This document shows positions 10,027-19,020 of a stretch of 64,000 bases of DNA, piece after piece (position 1 is the first letter of the stretch; each line of letters starts with the position of its first letter). Both the position numbers and the translations under genes were made by a program. The notes below the pieces were generated by a model. The model was given only the letters and a program-made list of their open reading frames with translations, had not been told where the DNA came from and did no database searches. This DNA is from Gallionellaceae bacterium (lineage in GTDB: Bacteria > Pseudomonadota > Gammaproteobacteria > Burkholderiales > Gallionellaceae): contig JAIELH010000026.1 in the NCBI GenBank assembly GCA_019753125.1, positions 1 through 64,000 of the forward strand, written 5' to 3'.

Positions 10027-10638
10027 TCAGGTTTGTGCCAGCAGGTTTTCGACTGCCGCAATATCGGCATGGGTCTCCGGGTGGCGGCTACCGCTGTGGC
10101 GTGCATTTTCGGGTAATACGATAATGTGCGTCTGGATACCGGATTCACTGGTCAGCGTATAGCTCGGTACGGTTTCATCACGCCCGGCAAAATGAACCTT
10201 CCATTCCCCATCTTCAAATGCGATGTTGCGTTTAAGCAGGAATAACAGCACGGCTTTTGCATCGTCGGAGAACAGCATCAAATTGATATCGGAATGAGCG
10301 CCTGCCGCGCCGCTTAACACCGAGCCGGTGAGATAAGGATTGAACTCGGCCAACAAACGCATCGTGGCGAGCGCTTGTTCACGCAGTTGATGCAGGATGA
10401 CGGGGTGAACTTCGTGCTGGTAGAGCTTGCGGTAGCTGTGCAGCGCTTCATCCACTTCCTGGTTGCTGGGCAGATGCTGGGTATCCGCTGCACCGAGTTG
10501 CCGGGCGGCCTTGCGCTTGGCAAAGGCGTGGTCGGTGATGCCGTCCTCGGCCATTAACTTGGCAGCCTGATGCGCGAGCTGTTCGCGCATCAGGTCGCGC
10601 CTGTTGGCGTGGTTTCTGGAATCTTGTGCTTTGGGCAT
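10027..10638 (-). CDS. Conserved protein with a nucleotidyltransferase-like segment
   Basis: This is a 203-residue cytosolic protein. The first half is charged and helical. The middle contains LTGSVLSGAAGAHSDINLMLF, which resembles the GS-(9-12 residues)-D-x-[DN] signature of minimal nucleotidyltransferases, followed by a hydrophobic helix. The third acidic residue expected of active NTases is not obvious, so activity is doubtful. It lies nine bases after the mrcA stop on the same strand and could be its operon partner. No function can be assigned with confidence. Confidence 0.6.
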   Translation of the reverse strand: MPKAQDSRNHANRRDLMREQLAHQAAKLMAEDGITDHAFAKRKAARQLGAADTQHLPSNQEVDEALHSYRKLYQHEVHPVILHQLREQALATMRLLAEFNPYLTGSVLSGAAGAHSDINLMLFSDDAKAVLLFLLKRNIAFEDGEWKVHFAGRDETVPSYTLTSESGIQTHIIVLPENARHSGSRHPETHADIAAVENLLAQT

Positions 10639-10646
10639 CCGGGTAA

Positions 10647-12992
10647 TCAGAGCAACTGGTCTTTGATTGCATCGGGTGATCTGGCGGGCTCGCCAGGCTT
10701 GCCGGGCTCACCCGGTTTGCCCGGTTCGGCCATCGGCAGGCTGCGTTCAGTCGGGATGTTTTCCTGATAGAAATATTCTGCCAGCGGGCCGTTTTCATTG
10801 GGGCGCCCATCCTGGCCGATGCGTATCGCGGCCATGTTGGCCGGCATCGTGTAAACGGCCTGCGGCACATCCTTGAGTATTTTTGCCATATAGTCGATCC
10901 ACATCGGCAGCGCCGCGCCGCCGCCGGTTTCCTTGTCACCCAGGCTGCGTGGCTGGTCGAAGCCTATCCAGGAGATGCCGACGATCGTGGGCTGGAAGCC
11001 GCAAAACCATGCATCGACCGACTCGCTGGTGGTGCCGGTCTTGCCGGCCAGATCCTGGCGGCCAAGTTGCATCGCGCGCGTGGCGGTGCCATGTTTCACC
11101 ACGTCCTGCATCATGCTTACCATCGTGAAGGCATTGCGCACATCGATTACCTGCTCCGCGTTTTCTCCCGCCACCGTTGGCGTGGCTTTGCTGAGTATAT
11201 TGCCCTGCGCATCTTCAATACGCTCGATGAAGTAAGGCGTGACCCGGAAGCCGCCGTTGGCAAATACGGAATAAGCAGTCAGCATTTGTAGCGGCGTCAC
11301 CGAACCGGCGCCCAATGCCATCGTCAGGTAAGGGGGGTGCTTGGCGGCTTCAAAGCCAAACTTGGTGAGATAGTCCTGGGCATATTGCGGGGTAATGGAT
11401 TGCAGAATGCGGATCGAGACCAGGTTTTTCGACTTGATCAAACCCTGGCGCATCCGCATCGGGCCGGCAAATTCGCCATCGTAATTCTTCGGCTGCCAGG
11501 ATACGCTGCCGGTTTGCTCGGCGCTGAAGAACAGCGGGGCGTCATTGATTACCGTGGCGGGAGTCAGGCCTTTTTCCAGTGCGGCGGAATAAATAAACGG
11601 CTTGATGCTGGAACCCGGTTGACGCCATGCCTGCGTGATGCGGTTGAACTGGTTACGATTGAAATCGAAGCCGCCGATCAGCGAATAAATGGCGCCGTTG
11701 CGCGGGTCGCCCGAAACAAAGGCGGCTTCCACTTGCGGGATCTGGCTGATTTGCCAGGCCGCTTTTTCATTTTTCCGCAGCCTTATGATGGAGCCGATGT
11801 TGATACGCTGGTTCAAGGCGGCCTTGCCGCTCAGCGCGCGCTGCACAAAACGCAGTTCCTCGCCTTTGATTTCGGCAATTTCGCCGCCCTTGCAATAGGC
11901 GCGAACCAGCTCGGGAGAAGCAGCCAGAACCACGGCAGGAATCAGGTCGCCGCTCTCGGCAAATTCCTGCAACGCTTCTTCCAGATATTCTTCGTTGTTG
12001 CCTTTCTGCGGATCGGCAAAGCCTTCCGGGCCGCGATAACCGTGACGGCGGTCATATTCCAGAATGCCCTTGCGGACAGCATGATACGCGGCGATCTGAT
12101 CTTGTTGGCGGATCGTGGTGTAAACCTTGAAGCCCTGTGTATAGGTGTCCTCCTGATATTTTTCATAAACGGCTTGCCTGACCATTTCCGACACATAGTC
12201 GGATTTGATGAATTCCTGGTTGCCATGCTTGACCGCGATCGGTTGCAATTGCGCAAGCTTGAGCTGCTCGTCGTTGATGAAATGCAATTCGTGCATGCGG
12301 CGCAAGACATAGGATTGGCGCAACTTGGCGCGCTTGGGATTGACGACCGGGTTGTAGGCGGAAGGCGCTTTGGGTAACCCGGCAAGCATCGCGGTCTCGG
12401 CGATTGTCAGTTGATTCAGAGGCTTGCCAAAGTAAACCTGGGCAGCCGCCGCAAAGCCATAGGCGCGTTGGCCGAGATAAATCTGGTTGATATAGAGTTG
12501 CAGGATTTCATCTTTGCTCAAGTTGTGCTCGATTTTGAAGGCGAGCAGCATTTCGTTGAACTTGCGCGTCATGGTTTTTTCTTTGGAAAGAAAAAAATTG
12601 CGCGCCACCTGCATCGTAATGGTGCTGGCTCCTTGTTTCGCGCCGCCGGAAGTGAAATTGGAAATTGCGGCGCGCAGCACTCCCGGGTAATCAACTCCGC
12701 CATGCTGGTAAAACCGGTCATCCTCGGCGGCAAGAATGGCTTTTTTCATCATGTCCGGCACGTCGGCGATTTTGACCAGCGCGCGCCGTTCCTCGCCGAA
12801 TTCGCTGAGCAATACGCCTTCAGCGGTATAGATGCGCAGCGGGATTTTGGGGTTGTAGGCGGTAAGCACTTCCAGCGAAGGCAGGGACGGATAAGCCAGC
12901 GTTATCGCCAAGCCAAGCAATATCGCGGGCAGCAATAGCAGGGTTAGCGCGGCAAGAACCGGAAGAAACCAGCGGCGGGAGAGCATGTACAA
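10647..12992 (-). CDS. mrcA: Penicillin-binding protein 1A (bifunctional glycosyltransferase/transpeptidase)
   Basis: This 781-residue class A PBP has an N-terminal membrane anchor (FLPVLAALTLLLLPAILLGL), a GT51 transglycosylase domain with EDDRFYQHGGVDYPG (catalytic Glu) and GASTITMQVARNFFL, and a transpeptidase domain with SxxK in PGSSIKPFIYSA, SKN (SKNLVSIRI) and KTG in GKTGTTSESVDAWF. It polymerises and cross-links peptidoglycan in the periplasm. The last 30 residues carry a collagen-like KPGEPGKPGEP tail, which is unusual. It is divergent from pilM, the standard ponA/pilM arrangement. LpoA, a possible activator, is encoded at 43963-45090. Confidence 0.95.
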   Translation of the reverse strand: MYMLSRRWFLPVLAALTLLLLPAILLGLAITLAYPSLPSLEVLTAYNPKIPLRIYTAEGVLLSEFGEERRALVKIADVPDMMKKAILAAEDDRFYQHGGVDYPGVLRAAISNFTSGGAKQGASTITMQVARNFFLSKEKTMTRKFNEMLLAFKIEHNLSKDEILQLYINQIYLGQRAYGFAAAAQVYFGKPLNQLTIAETAMLAGLPKAPSAYNPVVNPKRAKLRQSYVLRRMHELHFINDEQLKLAQLQPIAVKHGNQEFIKSDYVSEMVRQAVYEKYQEDTYTQGFKVYTTIRQQDQIAAYHAVRKGILEYDRRHGYRGPEGFADPQKGNNEEYLEEALQEFAESGDLIPAVVLAASPELVRAYCKGGEIAEIKGEELRFVQRALSGKAALNQRINIGSIIRLRKNEKAAWQISQIPQVEAAFVSGDPRNGAIYSLIGGFDFNRNQFNRITQAWRQPGSSIKPFIYSAALEKGLTPATVINDAPLFFSAEQTGSVSWQPKNYDGEFAGPMRMRQGLIKSKNLVSIRILQSITPQYAQDYLTKFGFEAAKHPPYLTMALGAGSVTPLQMLTAYSVFANGGFRVTPYFIERIEDAQGNILSKATPTVAGENAEQVIDVRNAFTMVSMMQDVVKHGTATRAMQLGRQDLAGKTGTTSESVDAWFCGFQPTIVGISWIGFDQPRSLGDKETGGGAALPMWIDYMAKILKDVPQAVYTMPANMAAIRIGQDGRPNENGPLAEYFYQENIPTERSLPMAEPGKPGEPGKPGEPARSPDAIKDQLL

Positions 12993-13070
12993 TTGTCCGA
13001 AAAGAGGTAACGGTGTTATGGTGTATGGAGCCGGGTTAAATTATATCGGCTCCGGGGGACTATAAATAGC

Positions 13071-13099
13071 TTTACACGATTTATGGTTATTGCTAGCAT
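13071..13099 (+). promoter_or_regulatory. Putative sigma-70 promoter of the pilMNOPQ operon
   Basis: TTTACA at 13071-13076 and TAGCAT at 13094-13099 are separated by 17 bp and sit 37 bp ahead of the pilM start, in the 143-bp gap between the divergent mrcA and pilM genes. Further upstream the sequence reads GGAGCC...GGCTCC, a short inverted repeat. Confidence 0.5.
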
Positions 13100-13135
13100 T
13101 TAAACCAATTTATATGGAAAAGCTCTAAACGGCCT

Positions 13136-14236
13136 ATGCCCAAAGTAAATTTTGACATCCCGCTGGACTTTTTGCATGCCACTACGCCACCGCTGATCGG
13201 GGTGGATATCAGTTCGTCCTCGGTCAAAATGGTCGAGTTGAGCGAGGCGCCCAAAAAGAGCGGATATATTGTGGAACGCTACGTGATCGAGCCGCTCTCC
13301 AAGGAAGCCATCACGGATGGCAACATCAATAATCTGGATGCGCTTGCGGAGAGTATCGAGCGCGCCTGGAAGCGGTTGGGCAGCCGTATCAGGAATGTCA
13401 GCATGGCGCTTCCTGCGGCGGCGGTCATCACCAAAAAAATTCTGCTGCCCGCAGGCCTGCGTGAAGAAGACCTTGAGTATCAGGTCGAGTCGGAGGCAAA
13501 TCAGTACATTCCGTTCGCGCTGGAAGAAGTCAACCTTGATTTTCAGGTAATCGGCCCGGCGCCGGGAAACCCGGAAGAAATCGAGGTGTTGCTGGCAGCT
13601 TCCCGCAAAGGCAATGTTGAAGACCGCGTTGCGGCCGCACAAACTGCGGGGTTGAAAACCGTGGTTATGGATGTCGAGCCCTATGCCGCAGAAATAGCCT
13701 TTGAACAGATACGCATGCAACTGCCCGAGGGCGCAGTGGACAAGTGCGTGGCGCTGGTTGACATCGGCGCAAGCGTGATGAACGTCAATGTGTTGCGCAA
13801 TGGGCAGTCTGTCTACACCAGGGATCAGCAAGTCGGGGGCAATCAATTGACGCAGCAGATTCAGGGGGTGTTCGGCCTGTCCGCCGAAGAGGCTGAGTCG
13901 GCCAAGCGCAATGGCGGGCTGCCTGACAACTACGAAAGCGATGTCTTGTCGCCCTTCCGCGAAAACGTGGTGATGGAAATCGCGCGCGCATTGCAATTTT
14001 TCTTTACCTCCACACAGTACAATGAAGTGGATTACATCGTTCTTTCCGGCGGGTGCGCGGTGCTGCCCGGTCTGGATGATGCGGTGGCGACGCGAACCCA
14101 GGTGAGCACGATGGTGGCGAATCCGTTTGCCCTGATGACGCTATCGAGCCGCATCAAGCCGCGCCAGTTGCAGGCCGATGCGCCATCCCTGATTGTTGCC
14201 TGCGGGTTGGCAATGCGGAGGTTCGATCCATCATGA
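13136..14236 (+). CDS. pilM: Type IV pilus inner-membrane platform protein PilM
   Basis: This 366-residue actin-like ATP-binding protein of the type IV pilus alignment complex is cytoplasmic and binds the N-terminus of PilN. The actin-fold phosphate loops are visible as IGVDISSSSVKMVEL (residues 21-35), ALVDIGASVMNVNVL (around 204) and VLSGGCAVLPGL (around 302). It is the first gene of pilMNOPQ and overlaps pilN by four bases (ATGA). No good Shine-Dalgarno is seen before the ATG at 13136, but the conserved N-terminus (VNFDIPLDF) fits this start. Confidence 0.95.
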   Translation: MPKVNFDIPLDFLHATTPPLIGVDISSSSVKMVELSEAPKKSGYIVERYVIEPLSKEAITDGNINNLDALAESIERAWKRLGSRIRNVSMALPAAAVITKKILLPAGLREEDLEYQVESEANQYIPFALEEVNLDFQVIGPAPGNPEEIEVLLAASRKGNVEDRVAAAQTAGLKTVVMDVEPYAAEIAFEQIRMQLPEGAVDKCVALVDIGASVMNVNVLRNGQSVYTRDQQVGGNQLTQQIQGVFGLSAEEAESAKRNGGLPDNYESDVLSPFRENVVMEIARALQFFFTSTQYNEVDYIVLSGGCAVLPGLDDAVATRTQVSTMVANPFALMTLSSRIKPRQLQADAPSLIVACGLAMRRFDPS

Positions 14237-14817
14237 TACGCATAAACTTGTTGCCGCACCGCGCCGAAAAACGCCGCGCCCGGCAAATCCAGTTTGCCGC
14301 GCTCAGCCTGATTTCCATTGCGCTGGGCGCACTGTTGGTGGTGTTTACGCATGTCGCAATCAGCACCCAGATATCCTATCAGGAGCGGCGCAATGATTAC
14401 TTGAAACGCGAGACGGCGGTACTGGATAAACAGATCGAGGAAATCAAAAAGCTCCGCGAGCAAACGCAATCGTTGCTGGCGCGCAAGGATGCGGTGGAAA
14501 AATTGCAAAGCGACCGCTCGGATGTGGTGCACCTGTTGGATCAGATGCTGCGCATTTTGCCGGATGGCGTGTATCTCAAGACGCTCAAACAGACGGGCAA
14601 CAAGATTAATGTGGTTGGTTATGCGCAGTCTAATGCACGTATTTCAACGCTAATGCGGGCCATTGAAAATTCGCCATGGTTGAATTCACCGGCTTTGGTG
14701 GAGATACATGCGGCCAGTGCGGGTAGTGCGCGTATAAGTGAATTTACGCTGACGTTTAACTTGACCAAGGCCAAGGAGGCGCCGGCTCCTGTCAAACCTG
14801 CAGGCGCAAAGGGCTGA
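14233..14817 (+). CDS. pilN: Type IV pilus assembly protein PilN
   Basis: This 194-residue bitopic inner-membrane protein has a short cytoplasmic N-terminus, MIRINLLPHRAEKR, which contains the conserved INLLP PilM-binding motif. A transmembrane helix (around 22-42), a coiled coil (50-95) and a periplasmic ferredoxin-like domain follow. It forms the alignment subcomplex with PilM and PilO, linking the motor to the secretin. It is translationally coupled to pilM (ATGA overlap) and followed after five bases by pilO. Confidence 0.93.
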   Translation: MIRINLLPHRAEKRRARQIQFAALSLISIALGALLVVFTHVAISTQISYQERRNDYLKRETAVLDKQIEEIKKLREQTQSLLARKDAVEKLQSDRSDVVHLLDQMLRILPDGVYLKTLKQTGNKINVVGYAQSNARISTLMRAIENSPWLNSPALVEIHAASAGSARISEFTLTFNLTKAKEAPAPVKPAGAKG

Positions 14818-14822
14818 GTATC

Positions 14823-15452
14823 ATGATGAAACTGGAAGACCTGAAAAACCTGAACCCGAAGAATCCTGGCGCATGGCCCTGGCCGGCAAAAATTACTACT
14901 TTTGTTGCCTTGTTTTTTGTTGTGGTGGTTGCCGGGGCGTTGTTTGACTGGCAAGGGGAATGGGAGAATTTGCAAGCCATCAAGCAGGAAGAAGACAAAC
15001 TCAAGGAAACTTTCCTGGCCAAGAAAAAAGAAGCGATCAATCTGGACCTGATCAAGAAACAACTCACCGAAACGCAGGCTTCTTTTGGCGCGTTGCTCAA
15101 ACAATTGCCCAGCAAGTCGGAAATGGACGCATTGCTGACCGACATCAATCAAGCCGGTTTGGGGCGTGGTTTGCAGTTCGAATTGTTTCGCCCGGGACCA
15201 GAGAAAGTGAACGGCGCATTTGCCGAGCAGCCGATCACCATCAAGGTAACCGGGAATTACGATGATCTTGGCAAGTTTTCCAGCGATATTTCGATGTTGC
15301 CGCGCATCGTCACGCTCAACGATATAGCAATAAATCCGGCGGGTAGCGGGTTGTCGATGGATGCCATTGCGAAGACATTCCGCTATCTGGACGAAGAGGA
15401 GGTGGCTATGCAGAAGCAAGCCGCCAAGCCTGCAAAAGTGGAGAAAAAATGA
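14823..15452 (+). CDS. pilO: Type IV pilus assembly protein PilO
   Basis: This 209-residue bitopic inner-membrane protein is the heterodimer partner of PilN. It has a cytoplasmic N-terminus (LEDLKNLNPKNPGAWPWP), a transmembrane helix near residues 25-43, a coiled coil (50-95) and a periplasmic domain with the family motif ITIKVTGNYDDLGKFSSDI. Tandem ATG codons at 14823 and 14826 are both possible starts. It overlaps pilP by four bases. Confidence 0.93.
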   Translation: MMKLEDLKNLNPKNPGAWPWPAKITTFVALFFVVVVAGALFDWQGEWENLQAIKQEEDKLKETFLAKKKEAINLDLIKKQLTETQASFGALLKQLPSKSEMDALLTDINQAGLGRGLQFELFRPGPEKVNGAFAEQPITIKVTGNYDDLGKFSSDISMLPRIVTLNDIAINPAGSGLSMDAIAKTFRYLDEEEVAMQKQAAKPAKVEKK

Positions 15453-15955
15453 GACTGATTCCTCTTGTGCTGGTTTCAATATTGCTGACGGCCTGCGGCG
15501 GCGAGGAGTTTCAGGATTTGCGCGACTTCGTCAAGGATTCGGGCAAGGATATGCGCGGAAAAATCCCGCCGCCGCCGGAAGTGCGGCCATATGAACCTTT
15601 TGCGTACAACAACGAGGCAAGCCTGCCTGATCCGTTCAAGCCGCGCAAGCCGGCATTGCGCGGCGGGCGCGCAGGGGTAAATCAGCCTGACCTGGATCGC
15701 CCCAAAGAAGAATTGGAGGAATTCCCGCTTGAAGGCCTCAAGATGGTGGGCTATCTTTCGCAGAATAAGATTGGCTATGCGCTGATTCGCGCACCCGACG
15801 GAAAAGTGCGTCGCGTCAAGGCAGGTAATTATATTGGCATGAACTTCGGCTTGATAAAGGAAGTGACCGACACGGAAGTGAAAATTAAAGAAGCAGTGCA
15901 AGACAGCGCCGGTGACTGGTCTGACCGCGAGAGCAGTCTGCAATTGCTTGAATGA
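15449..15955 (+). CDS. pilP: Type IV pilus inner-membrane lipoprotein PilP
   Basis: This 168-residue lipoprotein has a type II signal peptide ending in the lipobox LLTACGG, which gives a lipidated Cys16. A disordered Pro-rich linker with YEPFAYNN and DPFKPRK follows, then a C-terminal beta-domain (EEFPLEGLKMVGYL, GNYIGMNFGLI). PilP bridges PilN/PilO and the secretin PilQ. It starts inside the pilO stop (ATGA). The 108 bp between pilP and pilQ contain no gene but end in a clear AGGAG site for pilQ. Confidence 0.93.
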   Translation: MRLIPLVLVSILLTACGGEEFQDLRDFVKDSGKDMRGKIPPPPEVRPYEPFAYNNEASLPDPFKPRKPALRGGRAGVNQPDLDRPKEELEEFPLEGLKMVGYLSQNKIGYALIRAPDGKVRRVKAGNYIGMNFGLIKEVTDTEVKIKEAVQDSAGDWSDRESSLQLLE

Positions 15956-16063
15956 TTGCCAATGTAATTCATGGGCTGCAATTGTTTCTGGATATTCGGC
16001 GCGCAGCATCTGCACAAAGTTACCAACGTTTGATTCCGGCTATAACGGTTTAGGAGCAAGATA

Positions 16064-18190
16064 ATGAAACAATACAATTCCATTTTCAGCAGCATGGTGC
16101 AAATGCTGGGCATATTCATCGCGCTCGGTGTAATGGGCGGGCAAGCACAGGCTGATGCGCAGAACAGCATCACCGCGCTGAATGCCAGCCGTGCGAGTGA
16201 CGGGACGACGACCGTCAAGGTTGAACTGGCTCAGCCGCTGGCTAATGTGCCAGCCGGATTTACGATCAATACCCCACCGCGTATCGCGCTTGACTTCCCC
16301 AATACTTCAAACGGCCTGGGAAAATCTACCCAGGATTTCGGGGAGGGCGGATTGCGCAGCGCCAATATCGTTCAGGCGGGCAGCCGCACACGTCTGGTGA
16401 TAAATCTCGACCAGATGCTTTCCTACGACACCAAAATTGACGGCAATAACCTGCTGATCACTTTGCAGGGCAAGACTGCCGAGGCAGGCACGCTTGCGGG
16501 CAAAGTATCGCGTTTTGCCGAAGCCAGGCAGACCGCACAAAAGCACTCGTTGCGCGACCTTGATTTTCGCCGCGGTAAAAATGGCGAGGGGCGCATCCAG
16601 ATCGACCTTTCCGATCCGGGTGTCGGTATAGACATACGTCAACAGGGCGCCAAGTTGATTATTGATTTCCTCAAGACCAGCCTGCCGAACAATTTGAAGC
16701 GCAAGCTGGATGTGTCCGATTTTGCTACACCGGTACAAGGTGTGGACACTTTTGCGCAGGGCGACAACGTGCGCATGGTGATTGAACCCAAGGGGCAGTG
16801 GGAACATGCGGCGTATCAAACCGACAACAAGTTTATCGTCGAGGTAAAGCCTGTTGTCGAGGATCCGAACAAATTGGTCAAAGGCAGCCAGGCCGGCTAT
16901 GCCGGGGAAAAGCTGACGCTTAATTTCCAGAAGATCGACGTGCGTGAAGCGCTGAATGTGATTGCCGATTTTACCGAGCTGAATATGGTTATCAGCGACA
17001 CCGTCAGCGGCAATATCACCTTGCGGTTGAAAGATGTGCCATGGGATCAGGCGCTGGACATCATTTTGCAAAGCCGCGGCCTGGATCAGCGCAAGAATGG
17101 CAATGTGATCCAGATTGCGCCACGCGAAGAAATTGCGGCCAAGGAGAAAATCAATCTGAGCGCCAAACAGGAAATTTCCGAGCTGGAGGATTTGCGTACG
17201 GAAAGCTTCCAGTTGAGCTATCAAAAAGGCGATGACATGGTCAAGATGCTGTCCGGTGGCAAGCAAAGCATCTTGTCAAAGCGCGGCAGCGCGATGGTTG
17301 ATCAGCGCACCAACACGATGTTCGTGCAGGATACCCCATCGCGTCTTGAGGAGGTGCGCAAATTGATCAAGCAGATCGACGTGCCGGTGCGGCAAGTGCT
17401 GATCGAAGCGCGTATCGTTGAAGCCAGCGATAAGTTTGGCAAAAGTCTCGGCGTGAAAATGGGGTATACAGGCCCGAGCCCGACGGCAGGGCAAAATGCC
17501 AGCGCTACGCTAGGCGGAGGAACGACTGGAGGCAATGCATCAGTACAGCTGCCTCCTGATGAGGCGAAATCTATCGGTACAGGGAGCATTGCCGCACAAG
17601 CTTCGCATGTCAATCTGCCGATAGCTAGCGCGGCTGGTACGTTGTCAATGATTTTGTTTAATTCAACGGCGACCAGATTTCTCAATTTGGAATTGTCTGC
17701 TCTGGAAACTGACAGTATCGGCAAGATTATTTCCAGCCCGCGTGTGGTGACGGCTGACAAGGTGGAGGCAAATATTGAAACAGGCACAGAAGTAGCATAT
17801 TTGCAAGCATCTAGCAGTGGAGCGGCAAATGTGGCGTTTAAAAAAGCAGTTTTAAGTCTGAAAGTAAAACCACAAATCACTCCGGATGACAATGTCATGA
17901 TGGATGTAAATGTCACCAAGGATTCGGTGGGCGAAGTCACATACAACGGAGTGCCGACGATCAACACCAACAAGGTGAGCACCCAGGCGTTGGTGGAAAA
18001 CGGCGGAACGGTAGTGATTGGCGGCGTGTATCTCCAGACCGATGTGACATCAGTCAACAAGGTGCCCGTCTTGGGTGATGTGCCCGTGGTGGGTCATTTG
18101 TTTAAGAAAACGATTCGTCAGGATGACAAGAGCGAATTGTTGATTTTTATTTCGCCGAAGATCATGAAAGACGCTTTGAGTTTGCATTAG
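16064..18190 (+). CDS. pilQ: Type IV pilus secretin PilQ
   Basis: This 708-residue outer-membrane secretin is the channel through which the pilus exits. A signal peptide (cleavage near QAQADA, residue 30) is followed by AMIN peptidoglycan-binding domains (around 35-260) and a secretin/TonB short N-terminal domain (VREALNVIADFTELN, around 290-360). An N-domain (YQKGDDMVKML) and the secretin core (VLIEARIVEASDKFG through VPVLGDVPVVGHLFKK near the C-terminus) complete it. AGGAGCAAG precedes the ATG. It is the last pil gene, followed by a rho-independent terminator and then aroK, a common beta/gammaproteobacterial order. Confidence 0.96.
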   Translation: MKQYNSIFSSMVQMLGIFIALGVMGGQAQADAQNSITALNASRASDGTTTVKVELAQPLANVPAGFTINTPPRIALDFPNTSNGLGKSTQDFGEGGLRSANIVQAGSRTRLVINLDQMLSYDTKIDGNNLLITLQGKTAEAGTLAGKVSRFAEARQTAQKHSLRDLDFRRGKNGEGRIQIDLSDPGVGIDIRQQGAKLIIDFLKTSLPNNLKRKLDVSDFATPVQGVDTFAQGDNVRMVIEPKGQWEHAAYQTDNKFIVEVKPVVEDPNKLVKGSQAGYAGEKLTLNFQKIDVREALNVIADFTELNMVISDTVSGNITLRLKDVPWDQALDIILQSRGLDQRKNGNVIQIAPREEIAAKEKINLSAKQEISELEDLRTESFQLSYQKGDDMVKMLSGGKQSILSKRGSAMVDQRTNTMFVQDTPSRLEEVRKLIKQIDVPVRQVLIEARIVEASDKFGKSLGVKMGYTGPSPTAGQNASATLGGGTTGGNASVQLPPDEAKSIGTGSIAAQASHVNLPIASAAGTLSMILFNSTATRFLNLELSALETDSIGKIISSPRVVTADKVEANIETGTEVAYLQASSSGAANVAFKKAVLSLKVKPQITPDDNVMMDVNVTKDSVGEVTYNGVPTINTNKVSTQALVENGGTVVIGGVYLQTDVTSVNKVPVLGDVPVVGHLFKKTIRQDDKSELLIFISPKIMKDALSLH

Positions 18191-18208
18191 CTGTGCAAGA
18201 CTATCGCA

Positions 18209-18242
18209 CAAAAGCCCGGCTGAACCCGGGCTTTTGTTTTTA
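18209..18242 (+). terminator. Rho-independent terminator after pilQ
   Basis: AAAAGCCCGG, a short loop, then CCCGGGCTTTT followed by GTTTTT forms a GC-rich stem with a T tract, about 20 bp after the pilQ stop. The reading frame of aroK is open through it, but translation cannot plausibly start before its end. Confidence 0.85.
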
Positions 18243-18251
18243 TCGTTTACA

Positions 18252-18836
18252 ATGTGCAACATGCAAAGCAGCCAAACAAACAGCTATCCGGCAAGTATCC
18301 GCAAGTTAGAATCAGGCAACCTCATTCTGGTTGGCATGATGGGGTCCGGAAAAACCACGATGGGAAGGTTGCTGGCCAAGCATCTGGGCAAGACCTTTAT
18401 CGACAGTGATGAAGAAATCCAGAAACGTACCGGTGTAACCATTCAGCACATATTTGATGTTGAAGGCGAGGCGGGTTTCCGCCAGCGCGAAACGGTTGTG
18501 CTTTATGACCTGGTTCAACAAGATAATTTGGTGTTGGCAACCGGTGGCGGCGCGATCCTGTCGGAGCAAAACCGTGCGATGCTGCAACAGAATGGCATCG
18601 TTATTTATTTGAAGACAGGCGTGCCGGATTTGTTGCAGCGCACCCGGCATGACCGCAATCGCCCGTTGTTGCAGACCGGCGATCCATATGCCAAATTGAC
18701 GGAGCTGCATCAGCAGCGCGATCCGCTGTACCAGCAGGTTGCGGATGTTGTCATTCAGAGCGGCAAGCAGAGCGTGCACGCCTTGATGTTGCGCTTGGTG
18801 GATGAAATAGGGTTGTTCAGAAAAAACAGCGCTTAG
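18252..18836 (+). CDS. aroK: Shikimate kinase
   Basis: This cytosolic kinase phosphorylates shikimate at O3 in aromatic amino-acid synthesis. The P-loop is ILVGMMGSGKTTMG, and shikimate-binding DSDEEIQKR, the GGGAIL motif and the lid RTRHDRNRPLLQ are all visible. The start is uncertain. ATG codons at 18252 (MCNMQSS) and 18261 (MQSSQ) both lie just past the pilQ terminator and lack clear ribosome sites; the longer one, 194 residues, is given. aroB follows after 184 bp that hold an inverted repeat. Confidence 0.93.
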   Translation: MCNMQSSQTNSYPASIRKLESGNLILVGMMGSGKTTMGRLLAKHLGKTFIDSDEEIQKRTGVTIQHIFDVEGEAGFRQRETVVLYDLVQQDNLVLATGGGAILSEQNRAMLQQNGIVIYLKTGVPDLLQRTRHDRNRPLLQTGDPYAKLTELHQQRDPLYQQVADVVIQSGKQSVHALMLRLVDEIGLFRKNSA

Positions 18837-18865
18837 GGAGTTGGCAATTCTTAATGTACCAATTA

Positions 18866-18967
18866 GAAGGAGAAGGGATAAGGGTGAAGGGTTGAAGGGT
18901 AAAACCCTCACCCCATTTATTCGGAGAGGCGGTTTTACCCTTCTCCCTTCCCTCTTCTCCCTTCACC
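18866..18967. repeat. Purine/pyrimidine-tract inverted repeat between aroK and aroB
   Basis: The left arm 18866-18905 is built of GAAGGG/AGGGTGAAGGG units ending in GGGTAAAACC. The right arm 18931-18967 begins GGTTTTACCC and continues with CCCTTCTCCCTTCC units. The arms pair over most of their length around a loop of about 25 nt. The same GGGAAGGG-type motif occurs in frame in the FAD/Fe-S gene near 25581-25620. Function unknown. Confidence 0.55.
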
Positions 18968-19020
18968 ATAAAATGTATATTAGTAATTTCATTCCCACTT
19001 GGTAAATTTACCGGAAGATT

